DNA of 64,000 nucleotides from JAMXLO01 sp963850535. GTDB lineage: Bacteria; Pseudomonadota; Alphaproteobacteria; Acetobacterales; Acetobacteraceae. The translations under genes were made by a program, and so were the position numbers. Below, piece after piece: positions 37,060 to 46,697 of the stretch; position 1 is the first letter of the stretch; every line of letters begins with the position of its first letter. The notes under the pieces were generated by a model that saw only the letters and a list, made by a program, of their open reading frames with translations, was not told where the DNA came from and made no database searches. The stretch covers positions 201,362 to 265,361 of the forward strand of contig CAWKMC010000020.1 in NCBI GenBank assembly GCA_963850535.1. The letters run 5' to 3'.

Positions 37060-38684
37060 TCACTTCTCCAGCCAGATGTTCGCCAGGTCCTGGTTCACAT
37101 AGTGGCTCGGGCCGATCTTCCAGCCGTGCATATACGACCGCTCTGGCAGGATGCGGTTCCACCACAGCATCGGAAACTCGTAGGCCATGGTGTCGACCGC
37201 CCGGGTTTCGTACTGTCGCATGAGCACGCGCTGCTTCGCGGCATCCGTCTCGCGGTACATCTTCTCGTAGATGTCGATCAGCTCCTGGTCTTCGTAACCG
37301 CCATAGTTCTCCACGAATGCCTTCTTCGGCAGATACTTCTGCGTATCCATCACCGGATTGACCACGCCGTTGCAGTTGGCCTCTACCACAACGTCGAAGT
37401 TGCCACCGCGCATCGCCTCGAACCATGGTCCGGTCGGCACGACCCGCTGCGTTGCCTTCACCCCGATCTTGCTCCACTCGTCGACAATCCAGGTGCCGAC
37501 GTATTTGTAAGGCTGATCGACGTTGCGGTTCAGCAGCTCGAAACTCAGGTTCTCATGCCCCGCCTCCTTCAGCAGCCGCTTCGCCTCGGCGCGTGACTTG
37601 TCGATATCCGGCCAAAAGCCGGCCAGCTTCTGCAACTCTTCCTTGTTGGCTGCTAGCGGTGACCCCGGGAATGCAACCCCGCCCACCGTGTGCACATTGG
37701 CAATCTTCGACAGTGCGGGTGCGCCGTGCCATTGGTCGATCGCGAGCAGCAGCGCCTTGCGCACACGGACATCGTCGAATGGCTTGCGCTTCGAGTTCGG
37801 GGTGATCAGGTTGCCGCAGTTCCAGTCGCTCTGCTGGATGGTGATCTTGTCGCCAAGTTCCTTCTTGAGCTGATCGATCGCCGAAGGCGGCAAGCCGCGG
37901 AATTCGGTCGCGGCCCGGTCGGCGCGGATCGCCTCCACCCGCACCACCTGTTTGTCGGCGAAGATCCCGACAAATCCGTCGAGATAGGGTTGACCTTTGT
38001 GGTAGTAGTCGGGATTGCGCTCACCCTTGATCGACTGGCCCAGTTCGTAACTGACGAACCGGAATGGCCCGCTGCCCATGACGTTCTTCTCGATACCAAT
38101 TCGGATCCTTATCGAGGACATCTTTCTTGTAGATGTAGGCAAACGGATCAGCGAGCGCCGGCAGGAATGTCAGCGTTGCGAACTTCAGCTTGAACACGAC
38201 GGTGGTCGCATCCGGCGCCGAGATTTGCGTCGACCATGTGGTACCAGTTCTGGCGCGCGCTGTTGTAGCCGGGCGGCGGGTGAACGATGTGGTTCCAGCT
38301 GGCGGCGACATCATAAGCGGTCAGTGGCGAACCGTCGTGCCACTTCACCCCCTCGCGGATCTTGAACGCATACGTCGTGCCGCTGTCGGTCGGCGTCGGC
38401 ATTTCGGTGCAAAGGTCGCAGACGAACTTCGTCACGTCCTCGGGGTGCTCTGGGTCAATTCTGATCAGCACGCTGTAGAACGGCGCCGTGGCGTGCACCA
38501 CGGCGTAGGTGGTCTCGCGGTGGCCGTCGAAACTGGGCGGAGCGTCCGCCGGAATCATATACGTCAGGACCCCGCCCTGCTTCGGCGTTTCGTCCGCACG
38601 CGCTGGTAGGGTGGCAACGATCGAGGCGGCGGCAAACAGTAGCGCTCGTGCGGCTGATAACACGGCATTCTCTCTCCCATGCAT
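37060..38684 (-). CDS. Extracellular solute-binding protein family 5 (peptide/nickel type, twice frameshifted)
   Basis: This is the periplasmic binding protein of a Dpp/Opp-type importer. After a signal peptide (ALLFAAASIVATLPARA), it shows GGVLTYMIPADAPPSFDGHR, the IREGVKWHDGSPLTAYDV motif and VRKALLLAIDQW. Three frames are needed. Removing one base in the T-run 38224-38226 (AAA on the coding strand) and one near 38091-38094 gives about 540 residues, the usual size. The region around the second shift then reads NVMGSGPFRFVSY in family style. No permease or ATPase is adjacent. The ATG at 38684 is preceded by a poor ribosome site. Confidence 0.83.
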
Positions 38685-38802
38685 TCTGCCTGTTGGTGGC
38701 AGACACGTTCTATAGCGGAGCCGCGTCACGCGCGGGAGTGCGGTTGACCCGATCTTGTCGCTGGCGCGAGATGCCCGCCGGTCAGACTGTTCGAGGAGCC
38801 GG

Positions 38803-39927
38803 ATGAGCGAACGGATCGAGGTGCAACGCCAGACGCAGGGCCAGGGCGTGCGCTCGGGTGGTGTTCGCCATCTCCTGACACATGCACCGCGCCTGCTGGC
38901 TGCCCTGCTCGCCGGATGCCTGGTGGCGCTCGTCATGGTGAACTGGAACCGTTGGGTGGGTGGCAGGGCCGCGCAGTGGACCGACGATGCGACGGCGGTG
39001 GCCGATCTCACACCGCTCTCGGCCCAGGTTGCGGGGCATATCTCCGCGGTCCTGGTGAGCGATTTCCAGAACGTGAAGGCCGGCGACCTGCTGGCACAGA
39101 TCGATGCCGCGCCCTTCCGCGCGCAGGTGGATCAGGCGCAAGCCAATGTTGCCGCGGCGAATGCGGCGATCGCCAATCTGCAGGCGCAGGAGCGATTGCA
39201 GGCGGCCAATATCGCGGCGGCGCAGGCGCTGTTGGAGGGTAGCCAGGCCACGGGGGTGCGCAACAAGCTGGAGGCCGATCGGCAACGGAAGCTGCTTGCC
39301 ACTCGGATTGCCGGCACGGCACAGGCCGTGGAACAGGCGGACGCTGCGGCCAAGCTGGCGGACGCGCAGGTGATGCAGGCGGCCGCCAACGTCGAGGCGG
39401 CACAACGACAGCTCGATGTGCAGCACAGCCAGGAGGCACAGCTCGCCGCGAGCCTGCAGGCCGCAGAGGCGGCGCTCGATCTCGCACGCATCAATCTTGG
39501 CTACACCGACATCCGTTCGCCGATCGATGGCATGGTGGGACAGCGCCGCGTCTATCCAGGCGAGTATGTCGGCATTGGCAACCAGGTCATCGCCGTGGTG
39601 CCGCTGCACCACGTTTATGTCGTCGCGAATTACAAGGAGACGCAACTCACCAATTTGCAGATCGGCCAACCGGCGGAAATCCGCGTCGATACCTTCCCGG
39701 ATGCCGTTCTGCATGGCCATGTTGCCTCTTGGTCGCCGGGCACGGGATCGCAGTTCGCCCTGCTGCCGCCGGACAACGCCACTGGCAACTTCACCAAGGT
39801 CGTGCAACGCATTCCGGTACGGATCGACCTGGACGATGACGACACGCTTGGTGATCGGCTGCGGCCCGGCATGTCCGTCGAGGCAACAATCCGAACTGAC
39901 GCACCGGGCCGCGCGATCAAGCAATGA
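38803..39927 (+). CDS. HlyD/EmrA-family membrane-fusion (periplasmic adaptor) protein
   Basis: This adaptor links an inner-membrane drug pump to the outer membrane. It has one N-terminal transmembrane segment (LLAALLAGCLVALVMV), a lipoyl half (VAGHISAVLVSDFQNVKAGDLL), a long Ala/Gln-rich coiled-coil hairpin (residues about 110-220), and the second lipoyl half (INLGYTDIRSPIDGMVGQRRV). It matches EmrA at 374 residues. CGAGGAGCCGG precedes the ATG at 38803. The stop overlaps a possible ATG for the MFS gene, so the two are coupled. The cargo is probably a hydrophobic toxin or drug. Confidence 0.92.
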   Translation: MSERIEVQRQTQGQGVRSGGVRHLLTHAPRLLAALLAGCLVALVMVNWNRWVGGRAAQWTDDATAVADLTPLSAQVAGHISAVLVSDFQNVKAGDLLAQIDAAPFRAQVDQAQANVAAANAAIANLQAQERLQAANIAAAQALLEGSQATGVRNKLEADRQRKLLATRIAGTAQAVEQADAAAKLADAQVMQAAANVEAAQRQLDVQHSQEAQLAASLQAAEAALDLARINLGYTDIRSPIDGMVGQRRVYPGEYVGIGNQVIAVVPLHHVYVVANYKETQLTNLQIGQPAEIRVDTFPDAVLHGHVASWSPGTGSQFALLPPDNATGNFTKVVQRIPVRIDLDDDDTLGDRLRPGMSVEATIRTDAPGRAIKQ

Positions 39928-41506
39928 GTGGAGTCCTGCTGCGGCTTGCGCCAGCGTCGCATCACGCTGCTGCCCCTTGCCCGGCTATGCACCCGCCCTG
40001 TCGTTGGCCTCGCTGCGGTGCTTGCTTGGTTCGGTCATTTCGACGCTGTTCAGCCGCATAACTTCGTTCGGGCTGGCCGATCTGCGCGGTGCCATTGGTG
40101 CGAGCTTCGATGAAGGTGCCTGGATCACCACGGCGGCGACGGTCGGGCAGATGTGCATCGGACCGATCGCTGCATGGCTCGGCGTGGTGTTCGGACCGCG
40201 GCGCGTGCTGATGGTCTCGGCCGGCGTGTTCGGTCTGGCGTCGGCGCTGATCCCCTTTTCACCTAGCCTGGCATGGGTCTTGGTTGGTCAGTCTGTGGCG
40301 GGACTCAGCTCCGGCACTTTCATCCCATTGACCATTGGCTTTGTTCTGCAAAGCCTGAAGCCCGCACTCTGGCCGTATGGCATCGCCGCCTACGGACTGA
40401 ACCTTGAATTGTCGCTCAATGTACCGGCCTCGCTGGAAGGATGGTACATCGACCATCTGTCCTGGCATTGGATCTTCTGGCAGGGCGCGGTTCTGTCCCT
40501 GCCGATGATGTTCTGCATCTATCGCGGCATGCCGCGCCAGCCGGTTAATCGGGATGCGCTGCGCACAGCGGATGGCTGGGGCATGTTCTTCGCCGCCTCA
40601 GGGTTCTCGATGCTGTATGCCGCGCTGGATCAGGGCAACCGGCTGGACTGGCTCAATTCCGGCACGATTGTTGGATTGCTGCTGGGGGCCGGCGTGCTGA
40701 TCGCCGCGTTTGTCGTGCAGATCCTCACGGCCGAGCACCCGTGGATCATGCCGCGCTTTCTGTTGCAGCGGAACATCGCGCTGCTGATGTCGATACTGGT
40801 GCTCTATCGCTTCATCATCCTGTCGACCAGCTATGTCATCCCGCAATATCTCACAACCGTGCAGAACTTCCGCGCGCTCGATGTCGGCAAGGTGCTGCTA
40901 TGGATCGCGTTGCCGCAGTTCTTGTTGGCGCCGGCCATCGCCGTCCTGCTGCGCTGGCTGGACCCGCGCTTTATGCTGGCGATTGGACTATGGTGCGTCG
41001 GCATCGCCTGTTTCATGGCGTCATTTATCACCAGTGATTGGGCGACTGACGACTTTCTTATCTCTCAGGTGCTGCAGGCATTTGGCCAATCTGCGGCGCT
41101 GATCTCGTTCGTTCTGTTCGCTGTCCGCCATCTGCGCCCTGCCGATGCGATGACCTTCGGGGTGGTGCTTCAGACGGTGCGCCTGATGGGCGGCGAGGCA
41201 GGCAATGCGTTCATCCAGACCTATGTGCGGGTGCGGGAGCAGGTGAACTCGAACCTGCTTGGACTGCACGTGATTTCCGGTGCCTCGGATGTCGCGGAGC
41301 GTCTTGCGGCCTACACCAACGCAATCGCGACGCAGTCGATCGGCGCGACTGGGGCTGCGTCGCGGGCAGCGTCGCTGCTGGCGCAGGCGGTGCGCGACCA
41401 GGCGGATGTGCTGTCCTATCGCGACGGCTTTACTATCGTGTCTATCGCGGTGGTCGCGATGCTGCTGATGACCGCGATGCTGCGTCCGGCGCCGACATCT
41501 CCCTGA
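39928..41506 (+). CDS. EmrB-like MFS multidrug transporter, DHA2 family (frameshifted near start)
   Basis: This is the inner-membrane pump partner of the adaptor. From LGSVISTLFSRITSFGLADLRGAIG onward (read in parts) the frame is clean. It has about 14 hydrophobic segments, the motif-A-like GVVFGPRRVLM, and WHWIFWQGAVLSLPM. The N-terminal 18 or so codons (RQRRITLLPLA) lie in another frame. One extra C in 39979-39981 would join them, giving about 525 residues, normal for DHA2. The start may be the GTG at 39928 or the ATG at 39924 with a further indel. There is a long periplasmic loop near residues 425-500. Confidence 0.85.
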
Positions 41507-41563
41507 ACGCTGCTTGTGCCTGGAAGCATGGTTCCGGCCAGGGACAGCTTCGACGACCAGGAG

Positions 41564-41926
41564 CTATTTGCCTTGCAACAGATCCATGAACGGCGGGAAA
41601 GTTAGAAGAAATCCCACAATCAGCCCAGCGAATGCTAGCGCGTTGATCGTCGCCATAGAAACTGCCCGTAGATCCCAAAGCCGATGCAGGACAATCCAAG
41701 AGACAAGCCAGATAATGATTGCGACTGTCGTGACTCCAGAGAGTGTGCCGGTTGGATTATAGAAATTCAGTAGCCTGCCGATCGCATCGGACGCATCTCC
41801 TGCGAAGGCCAGAATCCCAACCGCAGCGCAGCCAATTCCCGCAGCAAGGATTGCAGCAGCGCCCGATCCATTCGGGATGGCGTCTTCATCCGTCCGAATG
41901 TCGCCTCGGCTCTGTGCAGCACTCAT
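41564..41926 (-). CDS. Small polytopic membrane protein (120 aa)
   Basis: It has three hydrophobic segments (AAILAAGIGCAAVGILAFAG, VTTVAIIIWLVSWIVLH, ALAFAGLIVGFLLTF) after a charged, cytosolic-looking N-terminus (MSAAQSRGDIRTDEDAIPNG). No family is recognised. Its ATG (41926) overlaps the stop of the upstream 189-residue membrane protein as ATGA, so the two are coupled and probably form a complex. The pair has no other partner nearby. Confidence 0.7.
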   Translation of the reverse strand: MSAAQSRGDIRTDEDAIPNGSGAAAILAAGIGCAAVGILAFAGDASDAIGRLLNFYNPTGTLSGVTTVAIIIWLVSWIVLHRLWDLRAVSMATINALAFAGLIVGFLLTFPPFMDLLQGK

Positions 41927-42492
41927 TGCTCGCCTTCCATCAGAACAATCACCGAACCACCCCTAACCGGCGCATACTTGTTCAGGAATGCCCCAAATGC
42001 GCCAGCAACGCCCGTCGCTACAAACGCAGCGATCGCGAAGACGAGAACGGCTGTGCGCATACGCCGTGGCCGGGTGATAGCCCACCGGTACTTCATTGCC
42101 ACATAAGCCACCATCGTCATGGCGATAGGAGCTAGCCAAGATACGTGCTCCTTCCATTCCATCCCCACGTTGTGCCATTCCGACGTTTTCCCGCTAGAGA
42201 GCAATAACCGCCTTGGATACTCGGATAAATCCGTGAGGCCGGCGGGTGGGACGGCGCGATACCAAGGGTAGACAATGTATGCACCCGAAAACACGGTGAG
42301 CCACGCAAGACCGACCATTATGATGAGGTAGACATTCAGCAGTCTCTGTCCGCGGCTGCTTGCCGGTATTGGTCCCGTTGAGATCGACATCCGATAAAGC
42401 TCGGCAAGGGCTCCCGAAAACGCCAACATGAACAGCGCACCGAAGCCCATGCCATGTAGTACCGTCACCAAGTCCCGTACGGTTATCTCCAT
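41923..42492 (-). CDS. Polytopic membrane protein, possible redox-type (189 aa)
   Basis: The product has about four hydrophobic segments: VLHGMGFGALFMLAFSGALAE (in part), LLNVYLIIMVGLAWLTVFSG, LAPIAMTMVAYVAM and TAVLVFAIAAFVATGVAG. A conserved-looking loop reads SEWHNVGMEWKEHVSWLAP. Histidines in helix 1 and this loop could hold heme, as in cytochrome-like membrane proteins, but that is inference. No known family is recalled. It is the first gene of a two-gene operon with the 120-residue protein. The start is the ATG at 42492 with GATGGAGAT nearby. Confidence 0.7.
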   Translation of the reverse strand: MEITVRDLVTVLHGMGFGALFMLAFSGALAELYRMSISTGPIPASSRGQRLLNVYLIIMVGLAWLTVFSGAYIVYPWYRAVPPAGLTDLSEYPRRLLLSSGKTSEWHNVGMEWKEHVSWLAPIAMTMVAYVAMKYRWAITRPRRMRTAVLVFAIAAFVATGVAGAFGAFLNKYAPVRGGSVIVLMEGEQ

Positions 42493-42596
42493 CCGACCCT
42501 CACCAGCTGCTCAACAGCAATCAAGCTGGAAACCGAAGTTCACGCGCCGTATTGGTTTTTTCAGTAGTGACAATGATATCGGACTTCTTTGATATA

Positions 42597-43699
42597 CTCA
42601 CCAGTCGGTAATATAAGCGACACTGGGTGCATTGAAGAATGACCGTATCAACTGAGGCATGCGCTTGATGGCGCTGAGTTGCGCCTCGATCTTCGCCTGC
42701 AGCTTTTCGCCTCGTCGCAGTGGTGTTCTGGCTACCCCGGTGCGTTTCATGTGGCTCCACACCATCTCATCGGGGTTCAGTTCGGGCGCGTAGCCAGGGA
42801 GAAAATGCAGGGTCAACATGCCCTTCGTTGAGGCAACATAGTCCTTCACCAGTGTGGTCTTGTGCGCAGGAAGTCCGTCGAGCACCAGGTGCACCGGCTT
42901 CGAGCGACGCCGCATCATTCGTCGTAGCAGCGAGACAAACGCTTCGGCGTTCAGCCCGCCCTGGTAGGTGCAGTACCAGAACCCACCCCGCGCATTTACC
43001 GCCGAGGCCGCACTGATCGATTGCCGCTGGCCAGGGCGTTCGACCACAGGCGTCTGACCCTGCTTGCCCCAGGTCCTGCCGTGCACGCTATCGGCACGAA
43101 ACCCCGACTCGTCCCAAAAATACACCTCGCCACCCGAGGCTTTTGCCTGGCGGGCTATGGCAGGATACCGTTCGAGACGCCACGCCTCAATCGCTTCCGG
43201 GTCACGCTGGTAAGCGCGCTGCAGCGGCTTTTGTGGTGTCAATCCCAGCTTGGCGAGCAATTCTCCTACCGCCGTCACACCAAGCCGAATGGCAAACTTG
43301 CGCTCAATCAGTTCCGCCACCAACGACCGCGTCCACAATCCAAAGTTCAGGCCATACTGACGCGGATCGTGACCATTGATCCAGCGAAACACCCGCTTCT
43401 CCTGCTGTGATGTCAAACTGCGTGGCCGACCCGTCGCCGGCTTGGCGTGCAACGCTCTCAGTCCAACACCCGGCGTTGCCGCTGCGCTGAGCCACCGGTA
43501 GATTGTCGTGCGATTGAAGCCGTAGGAAGTCACCACAGATGACGGACGCTCGCCGTCAAGTACTCGCTCGACTGCCATCAGCCGAATGGTTTCAAGTGTC
43601 CGATGATCCAACAGGCGTCCGTCTCGTTTCATACTCCCGCCATAGCACTGACCACGGCCTTGTACAATAGGAATGTCGTCTTAATTACCGACTGGTGAG
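42597..43699. mobile_element. IS630-family insertion sequence, complete
   Basis: The element is 1103 bp and has terminal inverted repeats beginning CTCACCAGTCGGTAAT at the left end, with its complement ATTACCGACTGGTGAG at 43684-43699. Homology continues inward (GCGACA against GACGACA). It is flanked by TA on both sides (42595-42596 and 43700-43701), the target duplication of IS630 elements. It carries one transposase gene in a single frame and appears active in structure. It sits between the membrane cassette and the porin gene and breaks no recognisable gene. Confidence 0.93.
42598..43632 (-). CDS. IS630-family transposase
   Basis: The 344-residue transposase starts MKRDGRLLDHRTLETIRL. It has an N-terminal helix-turn-helix (RPSSVVTSYGFNRTTIYRWL) and a winged middle part. 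The DDE catalytic triad is visible as the Asp in VYFWDESGFR, the Asp in HLVLDGLPAHK and the Glu in PELNPDEMVW. The frame is intact, so it may still move the element. The stop codon lies within the left terminal repeat. The start at 43632 has GGCGGGAGT upstream. Confidence 0.95.
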   Translation of the reverse strand: MKRDGRLLDHRTLETIRLMAVERVLDGERPSSVVTSYGFNRTTIYRWLSAAATPGVGLRALHAKPATGRPRSLTSQQEKRVFRWINGHDPRQYGLNFGLWTRSLVAELIERKFAIRLGVTAVGELLAKLGLTPQKPLQRAYQRDPEAIEAWRLERYPAIARQAKASGGEVYFWDESGFRADSVHGRTWGKQGQTPVVERPGQRQSISAASAVNARGGFWYCTYQGGLNAEAFVSLLRRMMRRRSKPVHLVLDGLPAHKTTLVKDYVASTKGMLTLHFLPGYAPELNPDEMVWSHMKRTGVARTPLRRGEKLQAKIEAQLSAIKRMPQLIRSFFNAPSVAYITDW

Positions 43700-43760
43700 T
43701 AGATCAATCAAAATTGATGGCTGCCTTCGCCCTACCATGAGGGCGAGGTGGAAAGGAATT

Positions 43761-45221
43761 TCAGAAACTGAGCGCGGAGCGTAGCCCAAGTACCAAGGCG
43801 TCGCGCCGCGTCGCGCCGTTCGGATTGAGCACGCCACCCGAGGGATTGAAGATATATTGCACATCGGGCTGGACGCTCAGCCAAGGCGTGACCTGAGCTT
43901 GGTAGGTCAATTCCATGACGACCTCCTGGCTCCGAATCGGGAATGACGGATCGCCGCTGAAGAACCTCGTATCCTGGTCGAGCCCGCGTGCGTTGTTGCC
44001 GATCCTGGCAAAGCCAACGCCAAGGCCAGCAATGTCATTATCGCGGCCGGGGATCAGGCCCTGAAAGGTCAGCCCTGCGTCGCTGTAGAACGAGACCAGG
44101 TTGCGTTCATTCGGCGTGCCGGCGCCGACGCGCAGGAACCCGGCAATGCTGATGCCGTCCTTGACGCGATACAGCACTCCGTCGGCGATGGCGTAGACAC
44201 CCCAGTCGCCGGTATGGTTGAGCGGCATGCCGTTGGACTGGGGACTCGCCAATGACACGCCATTGCTTGCGAACTGCTGGTCTTGGAAGCGTGTGCCCGT
44301 ATGGTACCAACCCCCGAGCTTGTATGCGAGTGGCAACCCTTCCGCGCCCTTGTCCTGATTGATGGCGTAGCCCGCCTCGGCAATGATCAAAGCTCCCCCG
44401 GTGATCGCCAGCGTAGTACCGACCGGGAGGCCGAGGCCTGTGTTTTCGCCGCCATGTCCAGTCGGGTCGCCGCTGAACACCGCCGCTTGCGCATAGACGC
44501 CCGCAGGACCAGGGTTCAGCCGGATTCGCACGCCAGGATCCGAGAGCGGATAAGCCGGCCCACCCCCCGGCAGATCAACGCCGAGCCAACCAGGCCAGCC
44601 GAAGGTTGTGTTCATGAGTAGTGATGCCGTTACGCTGGTGAAAAACTCTGCATCGATGTTCATGACGCCGACCCGCACCGACAATAGGTCGTCGAACAGG
44701 TTCTGCTGCAGCCAAAGGTTATAGAGCCGTGTGGCCGGCGGCACCGCTACGATGCTGGAGGCGCCGAGCAGATTGCCGACCCAGCCAACAGAAAGCGCTG
44801 GACCATGGCCCTGCAGCATCGATGCGCGGAAACTGGCACCCTTCCAGCCCATCAGCTTGTCAAGATCCACGTCCACCTGAGGCAATAACTGCCCATCGTA
44901 AGTGGCGCCCTGTTTGATGCCGCCCTTGACGTTGCCCCACACCTCACCGGTGTAGGTCATGGTAAAGACAACCCCCTGGTCTGCCAGTTCTTTTCTGAGC
45001 CCTCCCCAGTCGCCGGTCAGGGTGTCACGGTGCCAGATATCGGGAGGAGTTTCCTCGTCAGCCAGAACGGACGGCACCAAAGTTAGCAGGCCGACGAAGA
45101 CAGAGCAGATCAGGCGGACTGGGAGACGGCACCGAAAAGAAGGTCGCTTGGTGGGCAAGCTCACTAGTCTCGGGCGCGGACAATGCGATCGACCCTCCTG
45201 TGGCCAAGGATGGTCATTCAT
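43761..45221 (-). CDS. OprB-family carbohydrate-selective porin
   Basis: This outer-membrane barrel should let sugars diffuse in. The start region carries a signal peptide (RLPVRLICSVFVGLLTLVPSVLA) and the mature protein begins DEETPPDIWHRDTLTGDWGGLRKELADQG (in parts), the OprB signature. Conserved strands near the end include YQAQVTPWLSVQPDVQYIFNPSGG, with the final strand ending in Phe (LGLRSALSF). I set the ATG at 45221 because AGAAGGGGAAG precedes it; it gives 486 residues. There is no sugar operon adjacent on this strand, though a PfkB kinase is 380 bp away. Confidence 0.9.
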   Translation of the reverse strand: MNDHPWPQEGRSHCPRPRLVSLPTKRPSFRCRLPVRLICSVFVGLLTLVPSVLADEETPPDIWHRDTLTGDWGGLRKELADQGVVFTMTYTGEVWGNVKGGIKQGATYDGQLLPQVDVDLDKLMGWKGASFRASMLQGHGPALSVGWVGNLLGASSIVAVPPATRLYNLWLQQNLFDDLLSVRVGVMNIDAEFFTSVTASLLMNTTFGWPGWLGVDLPGGGPAYPLSDPGVRIRLNPGPAGVYAQAAVFSGDPTGHGGENTGLGLPVGTTLAITGGALIIAEAGYAINQDKGAEGLPLAYKLGGWYHTGTRFQDQQFASNGVSLASPQSNGMPLNHTGDWGVYAIADGVLYRVKDGISIAGFLRVGAGTPNERNLVSFYSDAGLTFQGLIPGRDNDIAGLGVGFARIGNNARGLDQDTRFFSGDPSFPIRSQEVVMELTYQAQVTPWLSVQPDVQYIFNPSGGVLNPNGATRRDALVLGLRSALSF

Positions 45222-45603
45222 GCTTCCCCTTCTGGTCGCATTGATCATGACGCGCCAACCGTTTGATCCACGTCTTTTGTTCAATGCCACCCTTCCTGCG
45301 ACAACTGCGCCGAATTCGGGCAAGAAAAAGAAAGAATGAGCCGCCGAGTTGGGCGGATCGAGCGATTGGTGCGCGACACTGCGGCCACGTGTTGGGGGCG
45401 GCCCGCGTCGAGGGGCGCTCGCTCAAGCCCCTGGGTCAAGCCCCTGGGCGATGCCCCTCAGCCGCATCGGTTTGAACGAATGGTCCCGCCGCTCGCAAGC
45501 CAGCGCCTGATCCCGCATTCGAGATGTTCGCGAGAAATGTGCGCTCTGGAGGAGCGATCGCAGCTCAGATGAGCAGAGCGGCAACGAAGGGGAGCGTTTG
45601 ATA
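45222..45603. other. Intergenic region between porin and PfkB kinase
   Basis: This 380-bp stretch should contain the porin promoter and the 3' end region of the kinase gene. I see no supportable gene. The only structure is a perfect 13-bp tandem repeat at 45422-45447. Short plus-strand frames lack ribosome sites and family-like sequence. Confidence 0.5.
45422..45447. repeat. Perfect 13-bp tandem duplication
   Basis: TCAAGCCCCTGGG is present twice without gap (45422-45434 and 45435-45447) in the intergenic region upstream of the OprB porin. A partial third copy (GATGCCCCT) follows. Confidence 0.85.
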
Positions 45604-46584
45604 TCAGACAGAAGCGGCCAATTTCTTCAGGTCGGTCTGCGGCCGCGCGCCGAAATGGCTGATCACCTCCGCCGCCGCGATGGAAGCAATCCGAGCGCAT
45701 ACCGGCAATGGCTTGCCCGATGTCAGGCCGGCAAGGAACCCTGCGGCGTACGCGTCACCGGCGCCCGTCGTGTCCACCACACGGGTCGGTTCCGCCGCGA
45801 TCTCCACCGTCTCACTCCCGCGCAGAATGACACTGCCAGCCTCGCTGCGCGTAAGCGCCGCAAGTGCCACATCAGCACGCGCGCGTTCGGCCGCCGCTTC
45901 GAAGTTGTTCTCTTCGTACAGGCTGGTCACCTCGGCTTCGTTTGCGAACAGGATGTCCACATCTTGTTTAACCAGCTCCAGGAAGGCAGCGCGGTGCCGA
46001 TCGACGCAGAACGGATCGGAGAGTGACAAGGCCACCTGCCTGCCGGCCGCATGTGCCGCGGCGGCGGCACGCCGGAACGCACGCTGCGCCGCGGGTGGAT
46101 CGAAAAGGTAGCCCTCGAGATATGTCACCGCGGCATCGGCAACCAAAGCTTCCGGGACGTCGGCCTCGCTGAAGCTGACGCATGCGCCCAGGTAGGTGTT
46201 CATCGTGCGCTGGCCGTCGGGCGTCACCAGGATCAGGCAACGCGCAGTCGATGCGCCGCCGTACAGCGGCGTCGAGGGAAAGTGCACACCGATTGCTGTC
46301 ATATCGTGACTGAACACCTTGCCCAGCTGGTCGTTGGCCACTTTCCCCAGATATGCGACGCGCGCGCCCAGTGCCGCCGCGACGGCGCAGGTGTTGGCAG
46401 CGGAACCACCGCTGCTCTCCTGGCCGGGTGGCATCGCGGCATAGAGTGTCTCGGCAGCATCGGGATCGATCAGCGTCATCGAACCCTTGCGCATGTCGTG
46501 GCGCGAGAGAAATGTGTCATCCGCCTGCGCCACGACATCGACAATCGCATTGCCGATGCCGAGAACGTCGTATCGTGTCGTCAT
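45604..46584 (-). CDS. PfkB-family sugar/nucleoside kinase (adenosine-kinase-like)
   Basis: The ribokinase-fold enzyme phosphorylates a hydroxymethyl group with ATP. It starts MTTRYDVLGIGNAIVDVVAQ. The substrate lid region has SSGGSAANTCAVAAALGARV, the first family signature, and the anion hole and catalytic Asp lie in VVDTTGAGDAYAAGFL near residue 275. It has 326 residues, typical for adenosine-kinase-like members of alphaproteobacteria, though ribokinase or ketohexose kinase activity is possible. The ATG at 46584 is preceded by AAGGAGCGAC. It is in line with, but separate from, the enolase-superfamily gene upstream. Confidence 0.92.
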   Translation of the reverse strand: MTTRYDVLGIGNAIVDVVAQADDTFLSRHDMRKGSMTLIDPDAAETLYAAMPPGQESSGGSAANTCAVAAALGARVAYLGKVANDQLGKVFSHDMTAIGVHFPSTPLYGGASTARCLILVTPDGQRTMNTYLGACVSFSEADVPEALVADAAVTYLEGYLFDPPAAQRAFRRAAAAAHAAGRQVALSLSDPFCVDRHRAAFLELVKQDVDILFANEAEVTSLYEENNFEAAAERARADVALAALTRSEAGSVILRGSETVEIAAEPTRVVDTTGAGDAYAAGFLAGLTSGKPLPVCARIASIAAAEVISHFGARPQTDLKKLAASV

Positions 46585-46647
46585 GCTGTCGCTCCTTGGA
46601 GCACGATCGGATCAGTCGACCCGAGCATGCTCCGCAACTTATTGATG

Positions 46648-46697
46648 TAGAGCGCGATTCACGCTTTCCAACGATTCCGCTTCAAGCGATCGCGCTC
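46648..46697. repeat. Imperfect palindrome with AGCGCGAT arms
   Basis: TAGAGCGCGAT at 46648-46658 pairs with ATCGCGCTC plus CTA at 46689-46700 (one base inserted). It fills the gap between the kinase and the enolase-superfamily gene. A weaker relative occurs at 53766-53808, so it looks like a dispersed intergenic repeat. Confidence 0.55.
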
